Source of the DNA: an uncultured Rhodospirillaceae bacterium
GTDB taxonomy: Bacteria; Pseudomonadota; Alphaproteobacteria; Rhodospirillales; UBA2165
NCBI GenBank assembly: GCA_913041095.1
Contig: CAJWIB010000017.1
Coordinates: 1 to 16,620, forward strand
DNA length: 16,620 bases
Direction of reading: 5' to 3'
Positions 1 through 8,100 of the stretch are shown here, one piece after another. Under the pieces are notes generated by a model. The model searched no databases. It was not told the origin of the DNA and was given only the letters and a program-made list of their open reading frames with translations. The position numbers and the translations under genes are program-made. Position 1 is the stretch's first letter, and the number at the start of each line of letters is the position of its first letter.

Positions 1-266
1 ATCCAGCCCGTTTCGCATCCGGCGAAAACCCGGAAAGTTTGGATAAGGAATTTCTGCGCCTATGGATCGGTGCTAAATGCGATCCTTACAAAGATCCAAT
101 CCCCGAAATTCCGGCCACAACACTTATCGAATTTAGCGAAAAGTACATAAAATTATTTGAACGGGTCACGGGGCAGGCATTTGAAAAGCCGGATTTATCC
201 ATCTCGGTCCGGGATCGTATTAGAAATGCTATAAGCGAAGAATTACCTGAGTTTTTCGTCAATTAA
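1..266 (+). CDS. purC: SAICAR synthetase, C-terminal end (partial)
   Basis: This is the last 88 or so codons of phosphoribosylaminoimidazole-succinocarboxamide synthase, which joins CAIR and aspartate with ATP in de novo purine synthesis in the cytoplasm. The open frame enters from the left edge of the window (it reads PARFASGENPES just before the first possible start, a TTG at 39, which I do not believe is a real start). The family signature seen is DKEFLRLW, followed by a Pro-rich stretch and the terminal helix EKYIKLFERVTG, typical of the PurC C-terminus, here closest by eye to the longer plant-like form. After it comes a tail of about 25 residues ending at TAA. Catalytic and ATP-binding parts lie outside the window. 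The next genes are on the opposite strand, so it is the last gene of its transcript. Identification rests on remembered family motifs. Confidence 0.8.
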   Translation, partial: PARFASGENPESLDKEFLRLWIGAKCDPYKDPIPEIPATTLIEFSEKYIKLFERVTGQAFEKPDLSISVRDRIRNAISEELPEFFVN

Positions 267-320
267 ATTCTTAAAAATAGCGATAACGAACCCTTGATAA
301 AAATTGCTGAAGTTTAAGTG

Positions 321-575
321 CTATTTCAGAAGCTCATTAACGGTGCCAATGAAAAAATCGTGATACAACGGTTTGCTTAGAATTCGATCGGCGCCAAGTT
401 TTTAGCACAGGTGAGATATGTATCACTGTCCTTGGCGTTACCCGATATAGCTATGATCGGGGGCAGGCGTTATTAACGCCTTCCGTGAGCCGGGAATATC
501 AATAAGGTTTTGATCAGGGCCGAGATCGGGCAATTTGAATTCTTTCTAACGGAGTAATACTAGACCAACTTTATC
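321..575 (-). pseudogene. Decayed response-regulator receiver domain (C-terminal half)
   Basis: No single frame is open, but three frames of the minus strand together read as the second half of a CheY-like receiver domain. From right to left on the map: LPDLGPDQNLIDIPGSRKAL, then after a frameshift near 445-455 PPIIAISGNAKDSDTYLTCA, then after a second shift near 385-395 LGADRILSKPLYHDFFIGTV and NELLK followed by TAG (321-323). The beta4 strand with following Ser-Gly (IIAISG) and the conserved Lys-Pro (SKP) of receivers are both recognisable. The phosphoacceptor Asp would lie further upstream, where the sequence has an in-frame stop and is degraded. No start or ribosome binding site remains. 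It fills nearly all of the gap between purC and the GT41 gene, so that gap is a gene relic rather than a regulatory region. The family is fairly sure; the original partner kinase is unknown. Confidence 0.62.
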
Positions 576-623
576 TTGTGGAATTCATTTCGCCAATAGA
601 ACAATGTTTCGCTTAGGTGTAAT

Positions 624-2510
624 TTATTTTGCGCACCAGCTCCGCCACATTTCCCGGTAAGCGATCTCAATATTCTGCGCATATTGACTGGCGTCACAGA
701 GTGATGAGTTGGTCAGACGGTCACGCAGTGAGTTTCGCAGTAAGCGTAATTCAGGTAAGTTTTCTGCCAAATTTTGGGCTGCGTTTATATAGGTTCTTGG
801 CGTATCAGCAATAAGATGATCAAGCCCTGCTTCCTGCAAGATAGAACCGGCGACGCGATCGACAAAATGCTTACCTGTCATTGCTACAACCGGCACGCCC
901 ATGGCGAGCGCCTCAAATGTCGTTGTTGCGCCATTGAACGGGAAGGGATCGAGAGCAATATCAATATGGTCGTAGAGCATCAAATACTTTGCCTGTTCAT
1001 CAATATTGCCGGCCAGCAATAACCGGTCTTCGGTAATGCCAAAATGGGCAAACTTACTTTGCCAATGTTTGATTAAATCTGTGTCTTCGAAATAGTCGTG
1101 ATATTTTAAGAACAGCCGGGAATGAGGTACAGAAGTTAATACATCTGCCCACAAGGCGATGACATGATCATTGATTTTTTCCAGCTTGTTGAAACTGCCG
1201 AAGGTCAGAAAGCCGTTTTGATCCACTGGCAATGACGAAACAGCAGGAAAATCTGCCGGCGAAGAAAATTGATAAAATACCGGTAAGCGATAAAGGTCTT
1301 CGCTAAACTTCTCCTGCGTGTCACTGGGATGAAGCGATTTATCGGTGAGCCAGTAGTCCATCTCGGTCAGACCGGTGGAGGCACAATCATGAAAACTGAT
1401 TTGCACTGGCGCGGCGCGATGGGCCGCAACGGTCGGCCGATTAAGATTAAACCGTCCGGCCAAACAGATGAGAATATCGATCTCGTCGGCGGTTATTTTC
1501 TGAGCTACCTGGGCGTCGCTTTGTCCGGAGGTTGAGCACCAGTGATCAGCATGAGATTTAAACTGTCCGGTAACGTCATCATTATTTTCGTTCTCTGCGT
1601 AGATGAAGGTTTCCACTTCGCTCAGATCATGATGACTGATCAGCGGCATTATATTGTAACCAACTGGATGGGCATGAAAATCCGATGACAAATAGCCAAC
1701 CCGGAGTTTACGGTTGATGTTCCGGTCACGCGTTTCAAATTTGTTTTGATCTCCGGATAGGCGATCATACTTGCGGCCATATTTCTGGTGAATTTTATAT
1801 AAATCGTCACTGGATTGCTGCGGCAAATTCAGCGCATTGATCAGCAGATTACGTTCCGCCAAGTAGCAATTGGGATCGACTTCCAGCGCCCGGCGATAGG
1901 TCCGGTTGGCGTTGTCCAGCAATCCGATCGCTTGTTCAATAACGCCGAGATTGTTAAATAAACGCCCATCTTCAGGCCGCAGCAGAATGGCGCGCCTGGA
2001 AGCTTTCATCGCGCCGGTCAAATTACCGGTTTTTGCCAGCGCCTGGCCGAGATTGCTATGGGCTTCAACACAATTGGCATCAATTTCGAGGGCACGCTTA
2101 GATTGCTTAACTGCTTCGTCAAATCGACCGGCAGCAACAAGGGCATTGCCAAAATTAACCAGGTAGGAGAAGTTTTTAGGCTCCAGCGCTAAGGCCATTT
2201 CAAACGCCGCTACTGCCTTTTCGGGCGCTCCTTGATCCAAATAAACGACACCTAGATTGAAATAGGCTTCAACATTGTCCGGTAGCGCTTTGGTGGCGCG
2301 CGACAAAAGGTTGTTCGCTTGCTCAAGATTACCTGTTTGATGGGCTAATAAACCGAGTAGACGGAGCGCCTCACTATGCTCTGGATCACTTGCCAGGACT
2401 TGGCGGTATACAGATTCAGCCCGAGCAAGATTGCCCGCCCGGTGATGGTATTCACCGATCGAAAGTTCATCAGCCCGTAATGCCTGATTACCATCCATTT
2501 GGCTCGCCAC
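624..2510 (-). CDS. TPR-repeat protein with O-GlcNAc-transferase-like (GT41) catalytic domain
   Basis: A 628-residue cytoplasmic protein with about six tetratricopeptide repeats (residues 16-220, each about 34 long, ending in patterns such as ALEIDANCVEAHSNLGQAL) followed by a GT41 domain (about 268-625). Catalytic landmarks: VGYLSSDFHAHP (271-282; His281 matches the conserved His of OGT), FGSFNKLEKI (437-446; Lys445 matches the UDP-contacting Lys), and the nucleotide-sugar loop LDPFPFNGATTTFEALAMG (520-538). Members transfer GlcNAc or another sugar to Ser/Thr or other side chains of proteins; some bacterial ones act on adhesins or flagellins, but nothing here shows the target. One oddity: between AAPVQ and DYWLTD the usual W-x-G-Y/H-x-G-T-T-G loop reads FHDCASTG (373-380). 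The GTG start at 2510 has no clear ribosome binding site; an ATG at 2498 (fourth codon later, after GGCGAG) is an equally good start. It lies alone between two pseudogenes of the same orientation. Confidence 0.85.
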   Translation of the reverse strand: MASQMDGNQALRADELSIGEYHHRAGNLARAESVYRQVLASDPEHSEALRLLGLLAHQTGNLEQANNLLSRATKALPDNVEAYFNLGVVYLDQGAPEKAVAAFEMALALEPKNFSYLVNFGNALVAAGRFDEAVKQSKRALEIDANCVEAHSNLGQALAKTGNLTGAMKASRRAILLRPEDGRLFNNLGVIEQAIGLLDNANRTYRRALEVDPNCYLAERNLLINALNLPQQSSDDLYKIHQKYGRKYDRLSGDQNKFETRDRNINRKLRVGYLSSDFHAHPVGYNIMPLISHHDLSEVETFIYAENENNDDVTGQFKSHADHWCSTSGQSDAQVAQKITADEIDILICLAGRFNLNRPTVAAHRAAPVQISFHDCASTGLTEMDYWLTDKSLHPSDTQEKFSEDLYRLPVFYQFSSPADFPAVSSLPVDQNGFLTFGSFNKLEKINDHVIALWADVLTSVPHSRLFLKYHDYFEDTDLIKHWQSKFAHFGITEDRLLLAGNIDEQAKYLMLYDHIDIALDPFPFNGATTTFEALAMGVPVVAMTGKHFVDRVAGSILQEAGLDHLIADTPRTYINAAQNLAENLPELRLLRNSLRDRLTNSSLCDASQYAQNIEIAYREMWRSWCAK

Positions 2511-2592
2511 TCAATATAAGGGTTATAAATATCCGGCCTATAGTGGCGAACTAATGTTAAAGAGCGGTAAAGGTGTCGGAAGCAAGGGCTAA

Positions 2593-3057
2593 TTATTTTT
2601 TGCGTAAACGTAAGAGAAGTTCGTTATAGGAGTCGTCATTTTTTATTTGCGTTAATGCGGCATCAAACTTTTTGATAAATTCCATCTCCAAATTAGATTT
2701 CTTGGATAACAACAAGGTAAAATTCATCTGCGCATATATTTTAGGCAGTGTGATCAGCACTTTTTCCAGTCCAAAAGAACTAATCGCCGTATTGGCAATG
2801 GTTGGATGAGAACGTCAGCGCGGCCAATATTTTCCATGCGCAGACAGGCCAGTACATTCAACGCTGTCATGAAATTAATCCGCAGCGATGAATTTGCTCG
2901 TGATTGCCATTAAGGTGGAACTTAAATTTCTTACCTTTGGTTGATTTCACCAAGGATTTGAGTTCTAACAAGTTCGCATAAGTATAATAGGATTCAAGGA
3001 TCTCACTGAAATAGCATTTTAGTTTTCAGTCGGGTTAAAAAATAGGTTTAAGCCCGC
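2593..3057 (-). pseudogene. Frameshifted, truncated extracellular solute-binding protein, family 3
   Basis: Joining minus-strand frames gives a nearly complete C-terminal two-thirds of a family 3 (HisJ/FliY-like) periplasmic binding protein. From the right: GLNLFFNPTEN (about 3020-3053), then in another frame CYFSEILESYYTYANLLELK and KSTKGKKFKFHLNG (about 2885-3015), then ALNVLACLRMENIGRADVLI (about 2808-2868), then after another shift near 2800-2810 PTIANTAISSFGLEKVLITL, PKIYAQMNFTLLLSKKS and the terminal helix KKFDAALTQIKNDDSYNELL ending at TAA (2593-2595). The FS-x-x-YY core, the KGKK element, the GRADVLI pocket element and the C-terminal helix followed by KNDDSY (usually KxDGTY) are family hallmarks. 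The N-terminal third and signal peptide are gone; the relic ends almost exactly where the next, divergent permease gene starts at 3058. At least three frameshifts make it non-functional. The original ligand cannot be told. Confidence 0.7.
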
Positions 3058-3975
3058 GTGACCAACTCTCTCTCTCAAAAACTTCATACCGTCCCAGCCG
3101 CCATTGTGTTTGGTTTGATTGCCGCTTTTATTTGGGGCGTGTGGCCAGTCGTCTCGGCCTTGAGTATCGACCGATCTTTGTCGGCCTTGGATTTAACGGC
3201 GCTTCGTTTCGGTGTTGCCGGGATCATATTGCTGCCGTTGTTCTGGAAACGGCAGCTCGGCATTCTCGGGCGTAGTAGTTTAAGCTGGAAAGCGGTGATT
3301 TTAATCGTCGCCGGGGCAGGGCTACCATATGTGCTGGCGGGTACGGGCGGATTGGAATTTGCTCCGGCAGGCCATTTTGGTGTGATCACGCCGAGCACTC
3401 AACTTATGACATCAACCCTCGGCGGTTGGTTAATTCTCAAAGAAACACAAAGCCGTACAAGATGGATCGCGGTCGCCATTATCCTTTGCGGGGTGGTTCT
3501 GACCGGTTGGGAGGGTTTGCAAGGTCGCGGTGAAGACGTTTGGATCGGTGACCTGATGTTTTTCTCGGCGGGAATATTGTGGGCGACGTTTACCTTAGCC
3601 GCTCGGCATTATTCGGTTGAAACATTTCATGCTGTGGCCTTGGTCTCCGTGTGGTCAGCGGTGTTATTTTTTCCGGTCTATTTGCTTTTCTTGGATTCAG
3701 GTATTCCTGCGGCTTCGATTTCGGAAGTTGTATTCCAAGGGGTGGTGCAGGGGTTGCTCACTGCAGTCGTTGCACTAATTCTTTTTACGCGGGCAATTGC
3801 GATCCTGGGCGCCGGGCGGGCGGCTGTATTTCCGACCTTGGTACCAGGAACGGTAGTTTTGCTAGCTATCCCGATATTAAACGAGTATCCAACCTTGATT
3901 GAGATCTTCGGTCTGATTATTGTTTCAATTGGTATGATGCTGGCGATGGGATTATTGGATCGATTAAGATCGTGA
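3058..3975 (+). CDS. EamA-family drug/metabolite transporter (DMT) permease
   Basis: A 305-residue inner-membrane protein with about ten hydrophobic helices in two EamA repeats (about residues 14-150 and 162-300). The first repeat starts with the typical AAFIWGVWPV segment; the first-repeat end carries ILKETQSRTRWIAVAIILCG and the second the matching NEYPTLIEIFGLIIVSIGM, the expected pseudo-symmetric 'E-x4-x-G-x-x-hydrophobic' elements. DMT permeases export amino acids, metabolites or drugs; the substrate cannot be read from the sequence. The start is a GTG at 3058 with only a weak AGG 12 bases upstream (TAGGTTTAAGC), so initiation is probably inefficient or the promoter region is newly assembled: the sequence just upstream is the broken solute-binding gene on the other strand. 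It is followed 72 bases later by a second DMT gene in the same direction; both could be co-transcribed. Confidence 0.85.
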   Translation: MTNSLSQKLHTVPAAIVFGLIAAFIWGVWPVVSALSIDRSLSALDLTALRFGVAGIILLPLFWKRQLGILGRSSLSWKAVILIVAGAGLPYVLAGTGGLEFAPAGHFGVITPSTQLMTSTLGGWLILKETQSRTRWIAVAIILCGVVLTGWEGLQGRGEDVWIGDLMFFSAGILWATFTLAARHYSVETFHAVALVSVWSAVLFFPVYLLFLDSGIPAASISEVVFQGVVQGLLTAVVALILFTRAIAILGAGRAAVFPTLVPGTVVLLAIPILNEYPTLIEIFGLIIVSIGMMLAMGLLDRLRS

Positions 3976-4003
3976 ATTTGTCATCGTGAATAAAAAATAT
4001 AAA

Positions 4004-4044
4004 AAGACCTGCTCGACAAATTGGTTGAGGCCTGAAAAGGTCTT
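4004..4044 (+). promoter_or_regulatory. Two-tier hairpin overlapping the ribosome binding site of the second DMT gene
   Basis: AAGACCT (4004-4010) is the exact complement of AGGTCTT (4038-4044). Inside, CTCGAC (4012-4017) can pair with GTTGAG (4024-4029) with one G-T wobble, leaving a 6-base loop. The right outer arm includes the AAGG (4037-4040) that serves as the ribosome binding site for the ATG at 4048. If it folds, it would mask the ribosome binding site. A role in translation control is inference; an accidental dyad is possible. Confidence 0.35.
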
Positions 4045-4047
4045 CCC

Positions 4048-4929
4048 ATGAACACAGACTACTCCCCCAATAATAATTTAAAAGGTATTGTCGTTATGGT
4101 CATCGGTATGATCGGCATGGCCGGTACCGATGCCGCCGGAAAATGGTTGATGACCAGCGACTATTCGGTGTTCCAAGTGGTCGCCGTCCGGGGTTGGATG
4201 ATTGTTGTTTTATTGACAGCCTGGATACTGATTAAAAAACGCACGGCCGAGCTTAGAACCATGCGCTTAGGCGCCCATGGTATCCGATTGGTGCTGGCTT
4301 TTTGCGGTCCGATTTTAATGTTCAGCGCGCTCGCAACCATGCCGCTCGCCGATGTAACGGTAATTATCTTTGGCTCGCCATTTTTAACCACCGCGCTGTC
4401 GGTGCCGATCTTTAAAGAAAAAGTTGGCCGCCATCGCTGGCTGGCCGTGATTTTGGGATTTATTGGCGTGGTCGTCGTTCTGCGTCCCAGCGCCGGATTA
4501 TTTGAGCCAGTCGCCATTTTAGCCTTACTGGCAGGGGTGGCATTTGCGACCGTCAATCTTACCGCGCGCTGGTTGCGCGATACCGAGACAACGATCTGCA
4601 TCACCTTCTACACCATGGTTGGAATGGCTATATTGGCGAGTTTGGCCCTGCCGTTTGTCTGGCAACCGATCCCGCTTAATGATCTCGTGATCTTTATCAT
4701 CATGGCGGTATTTACGCTGATCGGATATCTCGGCATGACGGGCGCCTTTGTCATGGCGCCGGTGGGTGTTGTTGCACCCTTTGAATATACCGTGCTGATT
4801 TTCGCCGTGATACTGGGCTTTGTGATTTGGGGGGACGTGCCGGATGGCTTTGTCTGGACCGGTGCGGCGATTATTATCGCTAGCGGAGTCTACCTTATTC
4901 AACGTGAAGCCCGGGCTCACAAATCCTAA
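4048..4929 (+). CDS. EamA-family drug/metabolite transporter (DMT) permease, second copy
   Basis: A 293-residue integral membrane protein with about ten helices and two EamA repeats (about 10-145 and 152-288). Repeat one has the family elements MIGMAGTDAAGKWLM near the start, then the PLADVTVIIFGSPFLTTALS segment and FKEKVGRHRWLAVILGFIGV; repeat two ends with WGDVPDGFVWTGAAIIIASG. This subgroup resembles RhaT/YdcZ-like or S-adenosylmethionine-uptake-like DMT proteins of alphaproteobacteria, but the substrate is not determinable. It is not a close duplicate of the upstream permease; identity by eye is low, so they are old paralogues. The ATG at 4048 has a clear AAGG ribosome binding site 7 bases upstream, lying in a possible hairpin. 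A strong dyad follows the stop codon. Confidence 0.87.
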   Translation: MNTDYSPNNNLKGIVVMVIGMIGMAGTDAAGKWLMTSDYSVFQVVAVRGWMIVVLLTAWILIKKRTAELRTMRLGAHGIRLVLAFCGPILMFSALATMPLADVTVIIFGSPFLTTALSVPIFKEKVGRHRWLAVILGFIGVVVVLRPSAGLFEPVAILALLAGVAFATVNLTARWLRDTETTICITFYTMVGMAILASLALPFVWQPIPLNDLVIFIIMAVFTLIGYLGMTGAFVMAPVGVVAPFEYTVLIFAVILGFVIWGDVPDGFVWTGAAIIIASGVYLIQREARAHKS

Positions 4930-4959
4930 TCGCTTATAGAATTTAATTCCAAGGTTCCG

Positions 4960-5005
4960 GGTACCGGATTCGCAACTAGCGAGTAGTTGTTGCGAGTCCG
5001 GTACC
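4960..5005. repeat. 17-bp inverted repeat after the DMT gene
   Basis: GGTACCGGATTCGCAAC (4960-4976) pairs with GTTGCGAGTCCGGTACC (4989-5005): 16 Watson-Crick pairs and one T-G wobble around a 12-base loop. No T-run follows on either strand, so it is not a classical intrinsic terminator. It sits 30 bases after the permease stop codon and 113 bases before the oxidoreductase start, so it may block or stabilise transcript ends, or be a dispersed palindromic element. Confidence 0.75.
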
Positions 5006-5009
5006 GGGT

Positions 5010-5033
5010 ACAGTTAGAAATACAGTTAGAAAA
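5010..5033 (+). repeat. Two 12-base tandem units next to the inverted repeat
   Basis: ACAGTTAGAAAT (5010-5021) is followed directly by ACAGTTAGAAAA (5022-5033), 11 of 12 bases equal. It begins 5 bases after the 17-bp dyad. It could be a replication-slippage product or a protein-binding site upstream of the oxidoreductase gene. Confidence 0.6.
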
Positions 5034-5118
5034 TAAATCTAAAAGCACCTGGAACCTTTATTAATGCGGGCGAAATCGCTTTAATGCTGGCCAACTAAGA
5101 ATAAGCGGGAGCTTAAGC

Positions 5119-8100
5119 GTGGACGGCAATAATCCGATCACATTAGAGAGCAAATATTCGGCTACCAGCGGTCGGGTCTATGTCACCGGCACGCAAGCTC
5201 TGGTGCGGCTGCCGATGATGCAGCGCCAGCGTGACTTATTGAACGGGCTCAATACGGCCGGTTACATTACCGGCTATCGTGGCTCACCCATTGGCGGCTA
5301 TGATTCTGCTCTTTGGCAGGCCAGTGAACATCTCGAAAAACATCACATCCGCTTCCAAGCCGGCGTCAATGAGGATATGGCGGCAACCGCGTGCTGGGGC
5401 ACGCAACAAGTCGGAATCTGGCAGTCGGCCACCGAGCAAGCCAAATATGATGGGGTGTTTGCAGTCTGGTATGGTAAAGGGCCGGGGGTAGACCGTTCCG
5501 GTGATGCGCTCAAACATGGCAATCTCGCCGGTACTTCAGCGAATGGCGGTGTGTTGATATTGGCCGGTGATGATCAAGGGGCGAAGTCATCAACAACCGC
5601 GCATCAATCCGAGCAAGCCCTGATTGCGGCGATGACCCCTATCCTTTATCCGGCAAGTGTTCAGGAATATATAGACTACGGTTTGATGGGTTTCGCCATG
5701 TCGCGCTATTCGGGCTGCTGGACCGGTTTTAAATGTGCCGGCGATATTATCGAAAGCTCATCCTCGGTGTCGGTCGAGTTGGATCGTCTCGATATTAAAC
5801 AGCCCACTAATTTTGAGTTTCCCGAAGACGGTGTTCACATCCGCTGGCCTGATGGACCAATTGAGCAGGAAAAGCGCCTGATCTCGGTCAAACTCAAAGC
5901 GGCGCAGGCCTTTGTGCGAGAAAACTGGCTTGATCGTATTTCTCATGAGACGTCAAAAAAACGGCTTGGTATCGTTGCGCCGGGTAAGGCCTGGCTCAAT
6001 GTCGGTCAGGCGTTTGATGAACTAGATCTGAGCGATGCGGAACGCCAGGAAATCGGCATTGGTGTGTTTAAAGTCGCCATGCCGTGGCCACTTGAGCCGA
6101 CACGCATCCGTGCTTGGGCGGCGGGCTTTGATGAAATTCTGGTCGTCGAGGAAAAGCGTAATCTAATCGAAGACCAACTCGCCCGCATATTGTTTAATCT
6201 GCCAGAAGAGCAAAGACCACGCTTGGTCGGTAAAAAAGATGAGAGCAGCAATTTGCTGGTGCCCGAATATGGTGAACTCAATGGCACCATTGTTGCGCAA
6301 GTGATTGCTAATCGATTTTTAGAGGAGGGCGAGACCAACTGTCTGGTTTCCGCTGCCGCTTTGATTAAGGCTCGCACTGCAGACAGCAATCGCCCGGCAG
6401 CGCCACCGGAACGCTCGCCCTGGTTCTGCGCCGGCTGTCCGCATAATTCTTCAACATTGGTGCCCGAAGGCAGCCGCGCGCTGGCCGGTATCGGCTGTCA
6501 CACAATGGCGGTTTATATGGATCGCCGAACCGCCGCTTATACCCACATGGGGGGTGAGGGCGGTACCTGGATCGGCCAGGCGCCATTCACGACGGCCAAA
6601 CACGTCTTTCAAAATATCGGCGACGGTACCTATTACCATTCCGGGCTGATGGCGATCCGGGCGGCGGTCTCGTCCGGCGTCAATATTACCTATAAAATCT
6701 TATTCAACGACGCCGTGGCTCTGACCGGTGGTCAGCCGATGGATGGTGAGCTTTATCCCTGGACAATCTCCAAGCAACTTGCCGCTGAAGGGGTTGGGCA
6801 CATTGCCGTCGTTTCCGACGAGCCGGAAAAATATCCTGACAATTTGGATTGGGCACCGCAGGCTGAAATTCACCACCGCCGCGAGCTTGAAAAATTGCAA
6901 TTGGAAATGCGCAAGATCGAGGGCGTCACGGCAATTATTTATGATCAAACTTGCGCCGCCGAGAAGCGCCGCCGCCGCAAGCGCGGGATTTATCCTGATC
7001 CGGCGCGCCGGGTTTTCATTAATGATGCGGTCTGTGAAGGCTGTGGCGATTGCAATACGGTATCGAATTGTGTTGCCATTCGCCCACTTGAAACGCCGCT
7101 GGGCCGGAAACGAATTGTCGATCAGTCATCTTGTAATAAAGATTTTTCTTGCCTCGATGGGTTTTGCCCGAGCTTTGTTACCGTCGAAGGTGGGGCTTTA
7201 AGAATATTAGAACCGCCAGTCGTTGATCGTGCTAATCCCGCCGCTGACCTGCCGGACCCGACGCCAGCAAAAATTAATGGCTCGTACAATATTTTGCTGA
7301 CTGGGATCGGTGGCACCGGCGTCATCACTGTCGGTGCGACATTGGGCATGGCGGCGCATATTGAAGGCAAAGGCTGTGCGGTTTTAGATCAAACCGGGCT
7401 CGCCCAAAAAAACGGCGCGGTGATGAGCCATGTTTCGATATCAAGTGACCCAGACACGGTATTGGCGACCCGAATTGGCACTGGCATGAGCGATCTCGTT
7501 ATTGGCTTCGACATGGTTGTCGCTGCCGGTCAAGCTGCGGTTAATACGATGAGCACGACGCGGACACGGGCCGTTATTAATGATCATTTGGTGCCGCTGG
7601 CAGCATTCGCCGAACAGCCCGACATGCCGCTGGAATCAGGTGGTTATACCAATGTCATCGAAACTGTACTCGGCGACGATAGCGCTGAGTTTTTTGATGC
7701 GACCCAATTAGTGGCAAAATTGCTTGGCGACACTATTTCAACGAATGTGTTTCTGCTCGGTTTCGCCTATCAAAAAGGCTATCTGCCGTTGCAGGCAGTA
7801 TCCATCGAAGAGGCTATTCGTCTCAACAATGTCGCAGTGGAGATGAATTTACGCGCTTTTGCCTGGGGCCGGGTCGCAGCGGATGATCCAGACCGATTGG
7901 CTGGATTGACCGGGACGTCTGATCAATCAGCCGAACCTGAATTCGATCTTGAGCAATTTATTGAAGACCGCAAGCAAGACCTCACCGCCTATCAAAATGC
8001 GGCTTATGCCATGCACTATTCTGAGGTGATTGCCAAGGTGCACTTAACCGAGGAAAAAGTCGACCCGGGTCGCATTAATTTAACCGCAGCTGCGGCAGGC

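Noticed and set aside
39..266. Stand-alone 75-residue protein starting at a TTG
   Set aside because: The frame is open to the left edge and reads as the PurC C-terminus, so it is a partial gene.
4161..4920. Two minus-strand open frames inside the second DMT gene
   Set aside because: Both are antisense shadows of a clear membrane protein; their sequences are low in hydrophobic pattern and match no family.
5010..5033. CRISPR-like array
   Set aside because: Only two directly adjacent 12-base units with no spacers.
4960..5040. Rho-independent terminator
   Set aside because: The stem is strong but no T-run follows on either strand.
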